Positions 11,151 to 19,973 of a stretch of DNA of 64,000 nucleotides are shown one piece after another (position 1 is the stretch's first letter; each line of letters opens with the position of its first letter). The translations under genes were made by a program, and so were the position numbers. The stretch covers positions 310,001-374,000 of the forward strand of contig NZ_CP084470.1 of NCBI RefSeq assembly GCF_020405205.1, in the 5' to 3' direction. The notes under the pieces were generated by a model that searched no databases, was not told the origin of the DNA, and saw only the letters and a program-made list of their open reading frames with translations. Source of the DNA: Natrinema salinisoli. Its GTDB lineage: Archaea; Halobacteriota; Halobacteria; Halobacteriales; Natrialbaceae.

Positions 11151-11944
11151 ACGGTCCCAATAGGACGGTGGACCGTTTTGCGTCCGTTCTCCCAGAGGAG
11201 GTCGAAGAGTTGCGATTGAGTCCTGTAGAGCGTATTGCTCGTAGTCGAGATCCCGACGTAGCCGTCGGAGTTGGTGGCGGCGAACGCGACCAGTACGTGC
11301 GCGTTATCGTAGAGATAAATCCTCCCTTCGATGGTCTCGACGCGGCGGATGTCCATTATTTCCCCGGCACGATCGTAGACGGCGGGTTCGATCGTCTGGC
11401 CCTCCGATACGACCGCCTGGATCGTCGCTCCCGCCTCCGCCTTCCGCGTCAGTTCCTCAACGTGGTGGTTGAGAATGCGCTCGAAACTGACCGGTGTCGT
11501 TATCATCCTGATCTCCGCAGTCGCTGTGGTCGTGAGTTCGGAGAGTTTCTCGAGAATGCGGTGGCGATCGGAGTACGTCCAGCAGATCTCAGATCGCTCG
11601 CTCGGCGCCGTCTTGTCGTCGACCGCCTCCGTGAGACGTTCTCCGAGGAGTTGCATTCGAGACAGTTCCTCGTCGTACTGGCGCTGTTTGAACTCACAGA
11701 AGCGCTCGATCGCGGTCTCGGGGTCAACGGGACCGAACTTTTTCGGCCGGCCCGGTTGGACGTCGACGAACCCCTTCTGTGAGAGGTCATCGAGCGCGTC
11801 GTACACCCGCGGTTGCGGTACACCGGCACCGTCGGAGATCTCCTGAGCGGTAGAGATACCCTGCTGTAGGAGACAAGCGTACGCATGGGCCTCGTATTCC
11901 GATAACCCCAGTTCCTTGAGGTACATCGACGGGTCGGTTTCCAT
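11126..11944 (-). CDS. TrmB-family transcriptional regulator
   Basis: This encodes 272 aa from the preferred start [14 protein letters not shown] at 11944. Residues 5-75 form the TrmB winged helix ([51 protein letters not shown]). A coiled stretch follows, then a TrmB-type C-terminal domain (about 110-265) of the kind that in relatives binds sugars or other metabolites. The gene is transcribed away from the ammonium transporter, with a shared AT-rich spacer of about 420 bases, so it could control itself or that operon. The ligand cannot be told from the sequence. Confidence 0.85.
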   Translation of the reverse strand: METDPSMYLKELGLSEYEAHAYACLLQQGISTAQEISDGAGVPQPRVYDALDDLSQKGFVDVQPGRPKKFGPVDPETAIERFCEFKQRQYDEELSRMQLLGERLTEAVDDKTAPSERSEICWTYSDRHRILEKLSELTTTATAEIRMITTPVSFERILNHHVEELTRKAEAGATIQAVVSEGQTIEPAVYDRAGEIMDIRRVETIEGRIYLYDNAHVLVAFAATNSDGYVGISTTSNTLYRTQSQLFDLLWENGRKTVHRPIGTVQTGDDVT

Positions 11945-12366
11945 ACGCCATAGACCCACATCTGTGGTTGAAGTATTTTTCCTATACCACTCATAATACC
12001 GCCTAATTGTATAATTATGGACATAGATTATACAAACATCGAATATATAGCGACAATACTGTTGATTTCAATATAGTCTCTGCTCGCACTTACTACTGGC
12101 CAGTTGTGACCAGTGTATAACACACATGCATCGATAAATGTCGAGTGAAGATGGGAGACAACCCAATAGAACGGTAATTAGTAAACTATGATTGAGATAA
12201 TACCGCGAGAAAACGATATATGTCCACAGCTCCTGTGGCAGCACGTAACGTTCACCGATCTGTCTCGTCGGGCGTCGCGTCCGACCTCGCGCGATCCCAT
12301 GGCCCCGCCAATCAGCAGACAGTCCTCGAGTCAGCAGCCGGCGACCGGCTCGATCCGGGTGAGTCG
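11945..12366. promoter_or_regulatory. divergent intergenic region between trmB-like gene and amt
   Basis: About 420 bases, AT-rich from 11975 to 12210, separate the two divergent genes. Codons from 12220 to 12366 are open in frame with amt, but their composition (Ser/Arg-rich, no membrane signal) does not look like an Amt N-terminus, so I treat them as leader. TATA-like tracts are plentiful. I did not identify a defined operator. Confidence 0.4.
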
Positions 12367-13740
12367 ATGGTAGCGATTCCGCTACAGGCCGATCCGGAGG
12401 TCGTCGCTGAGGGTGTCAACCTCATGTGGGTCCTCGTCGCGACTTTCCTCGTGTTCTTCATGCACGCGGGCTTCGGCATGCTCGAGTCTGGACAAGTCCG
12501 CTCGAAGAACGTGGCCAACCAACTAACGAAGAACGTGCTCACGTGGGGCGTCGGCGTCATCGCCTACTTCTTCATCGGTGCCGGCGTTTCGGTGGCCGTC
12601 GCCGCGCTCACTACCGGTGGGGGGATAGACGGCGCGTTCAGCTACATCAACGGCGGGTCGACAGTCTGGACGAACTGGCTGTTCGGCGCGGCGTTCTCGA
12701 TGGTGGCCGCGTCCATCGTCTCGGGTGCCGTCGCCGAGCGGGCACAACTCGGCGGCTACCTCGTGTTCACGGTGTTCGTCGGAGCGCTGATCTACCCCGT
12801 TGCGACGGGGCTGACCTGGGGCGGGGGTTTCTTAGCGGAGCTCGGATTTCAGGACTTCGCCGGCGCAGCGATCGTCCACATGACCGGCGGCATCTGCGGT
12901 CTCACCGCCGCGTACGTCATCGGGCCGCGGATCGACAAGTTCGACGATAACGGGGCCGCCAACGTCATTCCCGGCCACTCCCTCCCATACGCGATCCTCG
13001 GCACGCTCATTCTCGCGTTCGGATGGTACGGTTTCAATGTCGGGACCGCGATCGAGGTCTTTCAAGTCTCCGACGGCGGCGAACTGGCGCTCGGCGACTA
13101 CGCCTACGCGGGCCGCGTCGCGCTCAACACGGCCCTAGTGATGGGTGCCGGCAGCATCGGCGCCGCAGCCGTCGGCTACGCCCGCCGGGGCAAGGTCGAC
13201 ACGCTCATGACCGCCAACGGGCTCCTCGCGGGTCTCGTCAGCGTCTGTTCCATCGCGGCGGTCTCGAGCTGGACCGGGACGCTCGTGGTCGGCCTCATCG
13301 CTGGGATCCAGGTCCCGCTGGTGTTCGACCTGCTCGAGCGCGTCGGTATCGACGACGTCTGTGCGGTCTTCCCGGTTCACGGCTCCGCCGGCGTCCTCAG
13401 CGCCCTCGCCTACCCCTTCGTCGACACGACCTCGGCGTTCTCTGTCTCACAGCTCGTCTCGCAAATCGCCGGCGTCGTCGTCCTCGCGATCTGGGCGGCC
13501 GGAATCACTCTCCTCATCTACGGGCTACTGAAGGCCCTCGGCTGGGCTCGAGTGACCCGCGAGGAGGAAATCGAGGGACTGGACGCGTCGGAACACGGAC
13601 TCGAAACCTACCCCGAATTCGGAAAGAACTTCCTCGACGACGCCACCGCATCCGCTCGCGTTCCGGACGGAGCCGACGGGACGCCCGCCGCCGACGGCGG
13701 TGAGCGAACCGACGGCGGCGAGGTGAGCGGCGATGACTGA
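12367..13740 (+). CDS. amt: ammonium transporter
   Basis: This encodes about 457 aa from ATG 12367 ([20 protein letters not shown]). It is an Amt/Mep/Rh channel that conducts ammonium or ammonia across the cytoplasmic membrane under nitrogen limitation. About eleven hydrophobic segments follow. The Amt signature [13 protein letters not shown], the first pore His in [13 protein letters not shown] and the second in [11 protein letters not shown] are all present. The C-terminal tail after the last helix contains the usual cytoplasmic helix ([19 protein letters not shown]) that contacts PII, then a low-complexity Asp/Gly tail. The stop overlaps the PII gene by 8 bases, so the pair is co-translated. 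Confidence 0.95.
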   Translation: MVAIPLQADPEVVAEGVNLMWVLVATFLVFFMHAGFGMLESGQVRSKNVANQLTKNVLTWGVGVIAYFFIGAGVSVAVAALTTGGGIDGAFSYINGGSTVWTNWLFGAAFSMVAASIVSGAVAERAQLGGYLVFTVFVGALIYPVATGLTWGGGFLAELGFQDFAGAAIVHMTGGICGLTAAYVIGPRIDKFDDNGAANVIPGHSLPYAILGTLILAFGWYGFNVGTAIEVFQVSDGGELALGDYAYAGRVALNTALVMGAGSIGAAAVGYARRGKVDTLMTANGLLAGLVSVCSIAAVSSWTGTLVVGLIAGIQVPLVFDLLERVGIDDVCAVFPVHGSAGVLSALAYPFVDTTSAFSVSQLVSQIAGVVVLAIWAAGITLLIYGLLKALGWARVTREEEIEGLDASEHGLETYPEFGKNFLDDATASARVPDGADGTPAADGGERTDGGEVSGDD

Positions 13741-14080
13741 CATCGAACTGGTGGTCGGCTACATTCGACCCGACAGGCTGGGCGCGGTCAAACGGGCGCT
13801 CGCCGAGGTCGGTGCGCCCTCGCTGACGGTCACGAACGTCTCGGGTCGCGGCTCGCAACCCGTGAAGAAGAGCCAGTGGCGCGGCGAGGAGTACACGGTC
13901 GACCTCCACCAGAAGGTCAAAGTCGAGTGCGTCGTGGCGGATATTCCCGCGAACGATGTCGTCGACGCCATCGCCGACGCCGCGAAGACCGGCGAAGCGG
14001 GCGACGGCAAAATCTTTGTGATGCCGGTCGAGAGCGCGTACCGTATCCGCACCGGTGCGAGCGGAACGGACGCGGTCTGA
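13733..14080 (+). CDS. glnK: PII nitrogen regulatory protein
   Basis: This encodes 115 aa of the PII (GlnB/GlnK) family. The trimer binds ATP, ADP and 2-oxoglutarate and plugs the Amt channel when nitrogen is sufficient. Visible family features are the opening strand ([20 protein letters not shown]), the T-loop ([20 protein letters not shown]), the B-loop strand ([16 protein letters not shown]) and the C-terminal RIRTG. The residue that is Tyr51 in Escherichia coli GlnK, the uridylylation site, is Trp49 here, so modification at that site is not possible. The overlap with amt supports the usual amt-glnK operon. Confidence 0.95.
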   Translation: MTDIELVVGYIRPDRLGAVKRALAEVGAPSLTVTNVSGRGSQPVKKSQWRGEEYTVDLHQKVKVECVVADIPANDVVDAIADAAKTGEAGDGKIFVMPVESAYRIRTGASGTDAV

Positions 14081-14087
14081 GTCGGTC

Positions 14088-14594
14088 ATGGATTAATTCG
14101 ACGATCGGCTCGTCGACGCCTGTCGACGAACCGGCGACGTGACCAACCGTGACGGGACAACGAAGCTCGTCCGGAGTCGATTGCGACTGCTCGAGACCGA
14201 TGACGCGCTCGAGGACGTGGCGGTCCGCGTCAATTACGACCGACTCGGCTATCGCACCGGTGTCATCCGGCTGTCGGTCGATATGATCGGCGTTGATCGC
14301 CGCGTCGAGCGACTCCAAGCGCGTCCGGCCTTCGTTACCGTCTACGAGGTGTCGGGGACGCCGGACGTCTTCGCCGTCGGCAAGTTCCCGCACGAACTGG
14401 CGCTCGCGACCTGTCTCCAGGATCTGCTGACGGCGTCCGACGTTCGATCTGTGTCGGTCGATCGCGTGGAGACGGTCTCGAGGAAGGGGCGCCGATCGAT
14501 CCACCGGTCGCGGTCCGTTCTCGCTGAGTGGCGACCGGTCGTCGATTCCGCCGCGGTGCGTTCCGTTTTCGCCGGCTTCGGTTTGAGGCAATAG
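14088..14594 (+). pseudogene. Lrp/AsnC-type regulator with eroded N-terminus
   Basis: Codons from ATG 14088 read M-D-stop, then FDDRLVDAC, resembling the first helix of an Lrp protein with an in-frame TAA as third codon. The frame then stays open to 14594. The part from about 14160 resembles the end of an HTH (KLVRSRLRLLETDDALEDV) and a RAM ligand-binding domain (FVTVYEVSGTPDVFAVGKF, then a C-terminal strand). About a turn-helix of the DNA-binding domain is also missing. Translation could start at GTG 14139, giving 151 aa without a complete HTH. It is either decaying or a RAM-only protein. It follows glnK by a few bases. Confidence 0.55.
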
Positions 14595-14734
14595 CCGCCG
14601 GTCCCGCGCTATCGGTCTCATCTCGCCGCTTACTACGATTGGGTTGTAAACAATATCCAATACGAAACCGACTATAGAGTGGATTGTCGGCTCGCTCACT
14701 CGACGAACGTCCGGTGAACGGGCCAGATCAAACC

Positions 14735-16720
14735 ATGAGTAAACAACGAGAAACCACGACAGTCGATCATCCGCTTGATCCGCTCACCGCCGACGAGATC
14801 GAAGCGGCCGTCGAGATTTTCGAGGCGGAGACGGATCTCGGCGAAGAGATACAGTACCACAACGTTACGCTTGAAGAACCATCCAAGGCCGTTGTCAAGG
14901 AGTTCGAATCCGGCGACCCGGTCGAGCGAGAAGCGACGATCGTCGCGAGGGACGACGGCGAAACGTACGAGGCAAACGTCTCTCTCACCGATCGAACCGT
15001 CCACAGGTGCGAGCACCTTCCCGAGGCCCAGCCCGCGGTGATGCCCGAGGAGATCGAGGCGGCTCGAGAGGTCGTCAAGAACGATCCCGAGTGGCGAGAG
15101 GCGGCGGCGAAACGCGGCGTCGAGAACTTCGACCTCGTCATGGTCGACCCCTGGTCGGCCAGCGGGTTCGAACCGGAAGAACACGAGGGAAAACGCCTCT
15201 GTCGGGCGCTATCGTGGATCAAGACGAGCGAGAACGACAATGGTCGTGCACGACCGATCGAAGGCCTGTTCGCGTTCGTCGATCTCGACGAAATGGAGGT
15301 CGTGGACATCGAGGATAACGGCGTTCCGGACGAGGACAGTCCGCTGCCGCCTGAGGACGCGGACTACCGGGCCGACAGGGTCGAGACGAGAGACGACTAC
15401 GAACACTTAGACGTCGTCCAGCCCGACGGTCCCAGCTGGGAGGTCGACGGAAACACAGTCGAGTGGCTCGACTGGGAGCTACAGGTCGGCTGGACCGCTC
15501 GCGAGGGACTCGTCTTCCACGACGTCACGTTCGACGACGGCGACGAATCTAGACGGGTCCTTCACCGCGCATCCGCCTGCGAGATGGCCGTTCCCTACGG
15601 TGATCCGGATCCGAACCACTCCTGGAAGAACGCCTTCGACATTGGCGAGTACCACGTTGGCCGGATGGCCAATCGGCTCACGGAGGGCTGTGACTGCCTC
15701 GGCGTCATGAAGTACTTCGACGTCGAGATGAACACCATCGAGGGCGAGGCCGAGACCCTCGAGAGCGCGATCTGTATGCACGAGGAGGACGACGGCATCC
15801 TCTGGAAACACACCGAGGAGCGCAAACCCCACACCGAGGTCCGCCGCCGCCGTCGCCTCGTCATCTCCTTCATCGCGACGGTGTACAACTACGACTACGG
15901 GTTCTACTGGTACTTCTACCCTGACGGCAGCATCGAGGCCGAGGTCCGCCTAACGGGCGTTGACTCCAACGGCGTCGTGCCGGCCGACGAGACCGCCGAG
16001 GACACCTACGGCCAGTACGCGCTCGTCGCGCCGCAGGTGAAAGCGCCCATCCACCAGCACTTCTTCAACTTCCGGCTGGACTTCGACATCGACGATAGCC
16101 CGATGCGGGCTTACGAGGTGCACAACGAACCGACGGGTAGCGAGCGCGGCCGGAAGAACGCCTTCCGGGCGAAGGAGACCCTACTCGAGCGCGAAAACGA
16201 TGCCCGCCAGGACATCGATCCGAACCGGGGGCGGTACTGGCGGATTGCCAGCAGCGAGACCGAAAACTCCTACGGACGCAGCTGCGGCTACAAGCTCGAG
16301 CCCCACACCAACGTCTCAGCGCCGATGAAGCCGACCTCGAGCTACATGCGCCGCTCCGGGTTCATCCAGAACCACTTCTGGGTGACGCCGTACGACGACG
16401 ACGAGCGGTTCGCCGCGGGCGACTATCCGAACCTCAACGACGACACGACCGGACTGCCCGAGTGGACTGAGGAGGATCGATCGCTCGTCGACGAGGACCT
16501 CGTGGTCTGGTACACGCAAGGGGTCAATCACGTACCTCGAGCGGAGGACTGGCCCATCCTGCCGGTCGAGATCGCGAGCTTCCACCTCAAGCCGGAGGGC
16601 TTCCTCGACAGCAACCCCTCGATCTCCCTGCCGCCCGAACCGTGTCACACCGAGTACGACATCACCAGCACTGGCGACGACTGTTCGTCCGGTGACGGCT
16701 GCTCATCGGCCGACGACTGA
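14735..16720 (+). CDS. copper-containing primary amine oxidase
   Basis: This encodes about 661 aa from MSKQRETTTVD. The enzyme oxidises primary amines to aldehydes with release of ammonia and hydrogen peroxide, using copper and a quinone (TPQ) formed from its own Tyr. The TPQ precursor is Tyr386 in the N-Y-D-Y motif (VYNYDYGFYW). The catalytic base is Asp302 (AFDIGEYHVG). The copper ligands are His440 and His442 (IHQHFF) and His599 (VNHVPR). The N2/N3-like domains precede the catalytic beta sandwich. There is no signal peptide, so it is predicted cytoplasmic, as often annotated in haloarchaea. The C-terminus has a Cys/Ser/Asp-rich tail (DDCSSGDGCSSADD). Ammonia from this reaction fits the neighbouring nitrogen genes. 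Confidence 0.93.
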   Translation: MSKQRETTTVDHPLDPLTADEIEAAVEIFEAETDLGEEIQYHNVTLEEPSKAVVKEFESGDPVEREATIVARDDGETYEANVSLTDRTVHRCEHLPEAQPAVMPEEIEAAREVVKNDPEWREAAAKRGVENFDLVMVDPWSASGFEPEEHEGKRLCRALSWIKTSENDNGRARPIEGLFAFVDLDEMEVVDIEDNGVPDEDSPLPPEDADYRADRVETRDDYEHLDVVQPDGPSWEVDGNTVEWLDWELQVGWTAREGLVFHDVTFDDGDESRRVLHRASACEMAVPYGDPDPNHSWKNAFDIGEYHVGRMANRLTEGCDCLGVMKYFDVEMNTIEGEAETLESAICMHEEDDGILWKHTEERKPHTEVRRRRRLVISFIATVYNYDYGFYWYFYPDGSIEAEVRLTGVDSNGVVPADETAEDTYGQYALVAPQVKAPIHQHFFNFRLDFDIDDSPMRAYEVHNEPTGSERGRKNAFRAKETLLERENDARQDIDPNRGRYWRIASSETENSYGRSCGYKLEPHTNVSAPMKPTSSYMRRSGFIQNHFWVTPYDDDERFAAGDYPNLNDDTTGLPEWTEEDRSLVDEDLVVWYTQGVNHVPRAEDWPILPVEIASFHLKPEGFLDSNPSISLPPEPCHTEYDITSTGDDCSSGDGCSSADD

Positions 16721-16939
16721 GCGCGACGGGAGTATCGACGTCGAGATCGACCGGTTCCCGGAAGCCGTTTTCGCGTTCGTTTTTACGTCCGTCAAGCAAC
16801 CGTGATATGGGAATCTCGACACCTCTCTCGGCGACAACTGTCGAGTGGTAACTAGGTTCCTTGACCCTCGCTCTCGGTTAGTAATATGATATGATACCGC
16901 TTTCATCCAGTTTTCGTCCGCCCGATCGGAGGTGTTGCG

Positions 16940-17758
16940 ATGATCGAACTGGCGGTACTGGCGCGCGTTGACCTCGCGCTGTTCTTCGTGATCGGCGCTT
17001 TCGGTGGCGCCCACTGTATCGGGATGTGTGGCCCGGTCGTATCAATGTACGACGACGCGTGGACACGAGATCCCTCGACCGGCCGACTCTCGACACAGGC
17101 GATGTACCAGCACGGGTTGTTCAACCTCGGCCGAACGACGAGTTACGCGGCACTCGGCGGGCTGTTCGGAGCGCTGGGTAGCATCCTCTATGTGACGATG
17201 GAGACACTGCTCGCAGTCACGAATGTGATCCGCGGATCAGTCGGCGTCGTCCTCGGCGTACTCATCATCTGCCACGGGATCGGTGCTGTCGTCGGCCGAC
17301 ATGGAAGCATCCTTCACAGGCTTCCGATTCCGGGGCTCTCGATCGATCGGCTCATGAGCGGCGCCTCGAGCCGACTCGCTCGTGTCGCCGACGGACCAAG
17401 TATCGTTGGGTTGGGACTGGTTCATGGCCTCGTTCCGTGTCCGATGCTATACGCCGCGTTCGTCTACGTCTTTGCCATCGGCTCTCCCACAGTCGGCGTT
17501 GCTTCGCTCGCCGCGTTCGGTCTCGGGACTGTCCCGGCGGTCTTTCTCTACGGAACGGCGCTCGGCTCGCTCGCTCCGATTCGAACGACCCGACTGCACC
17601 GCGTCCTCGGCGTTGCGTTCGTTGTTCTCGGCTACGTGCTATTCGCACATGGTGTAATGGCGCTCGGCGTCCATCTCCCTCACCCGCAGTTGCCACATTA
17701 TTTACCTAGTAAATTACCCCGCCCTACTCCGTCGGCACTGATGTGCCTGGGTCGTTGA
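16940..17758 (+). CDS. TauE/SafE (DsbD-like) family membrane protein
   Basis: This encodes 272 aa with about six hydrophobic segments. The opening FFVIGAFGGAHCIGMCGPVV carries the H-C-x-G-M-C-G-P motif typical of the sulfite-exporter TauE/SafE or cytochrome-biogenesis-like family, whose members are linked to metal or thiol transport. A second repeat has LGLVHGLVPCPMLYAAFV. The final hydrophobic helix ends in LGVHLPHPQLPHYL. The last about 20 residues (SKLPRPTPSALMCLGR) are encoded by DNA that resembles an IS605-type end in reverse orientation, so the original C-terminus may have been replaced. Its substrate is not evident. It stands alone. Confidence 0.75.
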   Translation: MIELAVLARVDLALFFVIGAFGGAHCIGMCGPVVSMYDDAWTRDPSTGRLSTQAMYQHGLFNLGRTTSYAALGGLFGALGSILYVTMETLLAVTNVIRGSVGVVLGVLIICHGIGAVVGRHGSILHRLPIPGLSIDRLMSGASSRLARVADGPSIVGLGLVHGLVPCPMLYAAFVYVFAIGSPTVGVASLAAFGLGTVPAVFLYGTALGSLAPIRTTRLHRVLGVAFVVLGYVLFAHGVMALGVHLPHPQLPHYLPSKLPRPTPSALMCLGR

Positions 17759-17775
17759 GGGGAGGGTGGTTTATG
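17706..17775 (-). mobile_element. IS200/IS605-type end remnant, reverse orientation
   Basis: Positions 17708-17729 match the reverse complement of 32909-32930 at 20 of 22 bases, including AATTACCCC and CCCTACTC. Further right, GAGGGGAGGGTGGTTTA can pair in part with the CCC-rich segment. The element end would therefore point towards the TauE-like gene and supplies its last codons. A 69-codon frame on the minus strand (17724-17933, MQRQLLRGDGVTTQLDAEYQ...) lies over and beside it. I cannot assign this frame, and it may be part of the former element. Confidence 0.4.
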
Positions 17776-18147
17776 CCGGTACTGTGTCGTCGGCCGGGCT
17801 CAACATCGAGCTGTGTTAGGAGATTCGTCGTATAGATTTCAGCCTGGTTTGGGGTTTTATTGGGTGTCAGTTTCTGATATTCGGCATCCAACTGTGTCGT
17901 CACGCCGTCACCTCGCAAAAGCTGGCGCTGCACAGCACGAGGGGGATGTAACGACGCTTTCCGGGAATTGAGTCCGGCGTCATAAGTGAGGTTTCATCGT
18001 CTAGAATTCCGGCCGTTCGATTTTCATACTGTCTCTGAACGACGCTCCTCCCCAATCATAATTATTCTTTCGTCCATTGTATACACCATCCTGTATCTGT
18101 AGAAATAATCCCACATATTTACATTAAATGCCAGATATAGACCCTAT
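17776..18147. other. spacer without supported gene
   Basis: About 370 bases between the TauE-like gene and the stress-protein gene. Apart from the unassigned minus-strand frame noted above, no coding pattern is seen. From about 18050 the DNA is AT-rich and contains TATA-like tracts that probably belong to the promoter of the universal stress protein gene. Confidence 0.4.
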
Positions 18148-18600
18148 ATGTCCATACTAGCAGCAATAGATGCGACGAATGAACACAGTGCCGTCGTCGA
18201 AACCGGACAGGATCTGGCTTCGGCCTACGGAACGGAACTGTCCGTCCTCCACATCGTCTCGCGAGAGGAGTTCGAGTCGCGCAAGGAGACCGTCGAGCGC
18301 GTCTCGGACGGACGGAGTTATAGCAAGTCCCAGCGCGAAGATGCAGCGGCGAACGCCGCAAAGGCGGTCGTCATCGAGACGCTCGAGGACGCCTCCCACG
18401 AGGGGATCTCGACCCTCGGGCGCGTCGGCGAGCCCGTTCCGGCGATTCTGAACGTCGCCGCCGATATCGGTGCCGAATACATCGTCATCGGCGGCCGAAA
18501 GCGATCACCAGCGGGAAAGGCCTTGTTCGGCAGTACGACCCAGTCCGTCCTACTCGAGGCCGATCGACCGGTCGTGACGGTGATATCAGACGAAACGTAG
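18148..18600 (+). CDS. universal stress protein (UspA family)
   Basis: This 150-aa cytoplasmic protein has the Rossmann-like UspA fold. The opening strand is MSILAAIDATNEHSAVVETG. The nucleotide-binding loop G-G-R-x-R-S-P-A-G-K-x-x-x-G-S-T-T-Q-S-V-L lies at about 113-133, so it belongs to the ATP-binding subclass. The closing strand is RPVVTVI. Such proteins respond to stress or energy status, and their partners differ. The gene is convergent with the CNNM/CBS gene, only 15 bases away, so no co-transcription is expected. Confidence 0.9.
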   Translation: MSILAAIDATNEHSAVVETGQDLASAYGTELSVLHIVSREEFESRKETVERVSDGRSYSKSQREDAAANAAKAVVIETLEDASHEGISTLGRVGEPVPAILNVAADIGAEYIVIGGRKRSPAGKALFGSTTQSVLLEADRPVVTVISDET

Positions 18601-18615
18601 TACGAAACGATGTCC

Positions 18616-19968
18616 CTACCCCTCGGTAGCAACGCTTGAATCGTCACCGTTCGAGGAGGCGGGTTCGCTGATGCGGACGCGTTTGATTCGCGCATCGTCG
18701 ACGCGTTCGACGATCAGTTCGACGCCCTCGTACACGAACGTCTCGCCGGGTTCGACTAAGCGCCCGGCGCGATTGAACACGAAGCCGGCGATCGTCTCGA
18801 ACTCCTCGCCTTCCGGAAACTCGATGGCGATCACGTCGTTGACGTCCTCGACGTTTACCTCGCCGCCGACCCGGACCGTTCGATCGTCGACGGTCTCGAT
18901 CGGGTCCGCTTCCTGCGTATCGAGTATCTCGCCGACGACCGATTCGACGATGTCTTCGGTCGTGACGATGCCCTCCGTCGTCCCGAACTCGTCGATTACG
19001 ACGACCTGTTCGACGCGCTCCCGGCGCATTTCGCGGAACAGTTCGTCGACGTGCTTGCTCTCGGGGATCTGCAGGGTCTCTTCGATATGACTCTCGAGCG
19101 AGCCGTTATCGCCCGGATCTCCGGCCTGGTAGTCGCGGACGAGATCGCCGAGCGCGACGACGCCGACGACGGTGTCGAGACCGCCCTCGTAGACCGGCAA
19201 TCGAGTGTGACCGCTCTCGATGCATTTAGCGACGGCGTCGTCGACCGTCGCAGTTCGACAGATGGCGGTGACGTCTAACCGCGGCGTCATCACCTCTTTC
19301 GCGATCGTATCGTTGAACCGTAACACGCGCTGGAGCATTTCGCGCTCGTCGGTCTCGATGATCCCCTCGCTCTCGCCGGTGCGAATCAGCTCTCGAATCT
19401 CCTCGCGGGTGACGTACGACGATTCGACGGCGGTCCCGCCGGTCAGCCCGTTGATGACGCGAGTCAGCCTATCGAACGTGACCACCAGCGGGTACAACGC
19501 ATGCTGCGAGAGCCGCAATGGTCGGGCGACCGAGAGGGCCCACGACTCCGTATTTTCGATCGCGTAGGACTTCGGAGCACTCTCGCCGAACAGCAGGACG
19601 ACGGCCGTCACCCCGAACGTAGCGGCGAGCACCGCCTCGCCCTGCCCGACGTACATCGCGAGCAGTCCCGTCGCGATCGACGACATCGCGATGTTGACGA
19701 GGTTGTTACCGACGAGGATCGTCACCAGCAGCCGGTGGGGGTCGTCCTTCAAGGCATGCACGGTCTCGGCACCGGGCGTGCCATCAGTGACGAGCGCCTC
19801 GATGCGGTGCTGGGCCAGCGAGAACATCGCGATCTCCGCCGAGGAAAAGAACCCCGACAGGACGAGCAACACGAGCAGTGTTCCGACACCGACGGCAGCC
19901 ACGAGACTCGTCGGGAGGTCGAGACCGACGACGGATTCCAGCATTGCGATCGCCGTGAGGCCGGGCAT
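18616..19968 (-). CDS. CNNM/CorC-type transporter with CBS pair
   Basis: This 450-aa membrane protein is of the DUF21 (CNNM) family, linked to magnesium or other cation efflux. Residues 15-190 contain the hydrophobic DUF21 domain (LVLSGFFSSAEIAMFSLAQHR, about three to four helices). Residues about 205-330 form the tandem CBS domain that binds adenine nucleotides (VMTPRLDVTAI, VVIDEFGTTEGIVTTEDIVE). Residues about 345-430 form the CorC_HlyC domain (VEDVNDVIAIEFPEGEEFET). Older annotations call this family hemolysin-like, but cation transport is the better supported role. It is six bases downstream of the ABC ATPase gene on the same strand and may be transcribed with it. Confidence 0.88.
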   Translation of the reverse strand: MPGLTAIAMLESVVGLDLPTSLVAAVGVGTLLVLLVLSGFFSSAEIAMFSLAQHRIEALVTDGTPGAETVHALKDDPHRLLVTILVGNNLVNIAMSSIATGLLAMYVGQGEAVLAATFGVTAVVLLFGESAPKSYAIENTESWALSVARPLRLSQHALYPLVVTFDRLTRVINGLTGGTAVESSYVTREEIRELIRTGESEGIIETDEREMLQRVLRFNDTIAKEVMTPRLDVTAICRTATVDDAVAKCIESGHTRLPVYEGGLDTVVGVVALGDLVRDYQAGDPGDNGSLESHIEETLQIPESKHVDELFREMRRERVEQVVVIDEFGTTEGIVTTEDIVESVVGEILDTQEADPIETVDDRTVRVGGEVNVEDVNDVIAIEFPEGEEFETIAGFVFNRAGRLVEPGETFVYEGVELIVERVDDARIKRVRISEPASSNGDDSSVATEG

Positions 19969-19973
19969 GGAAC

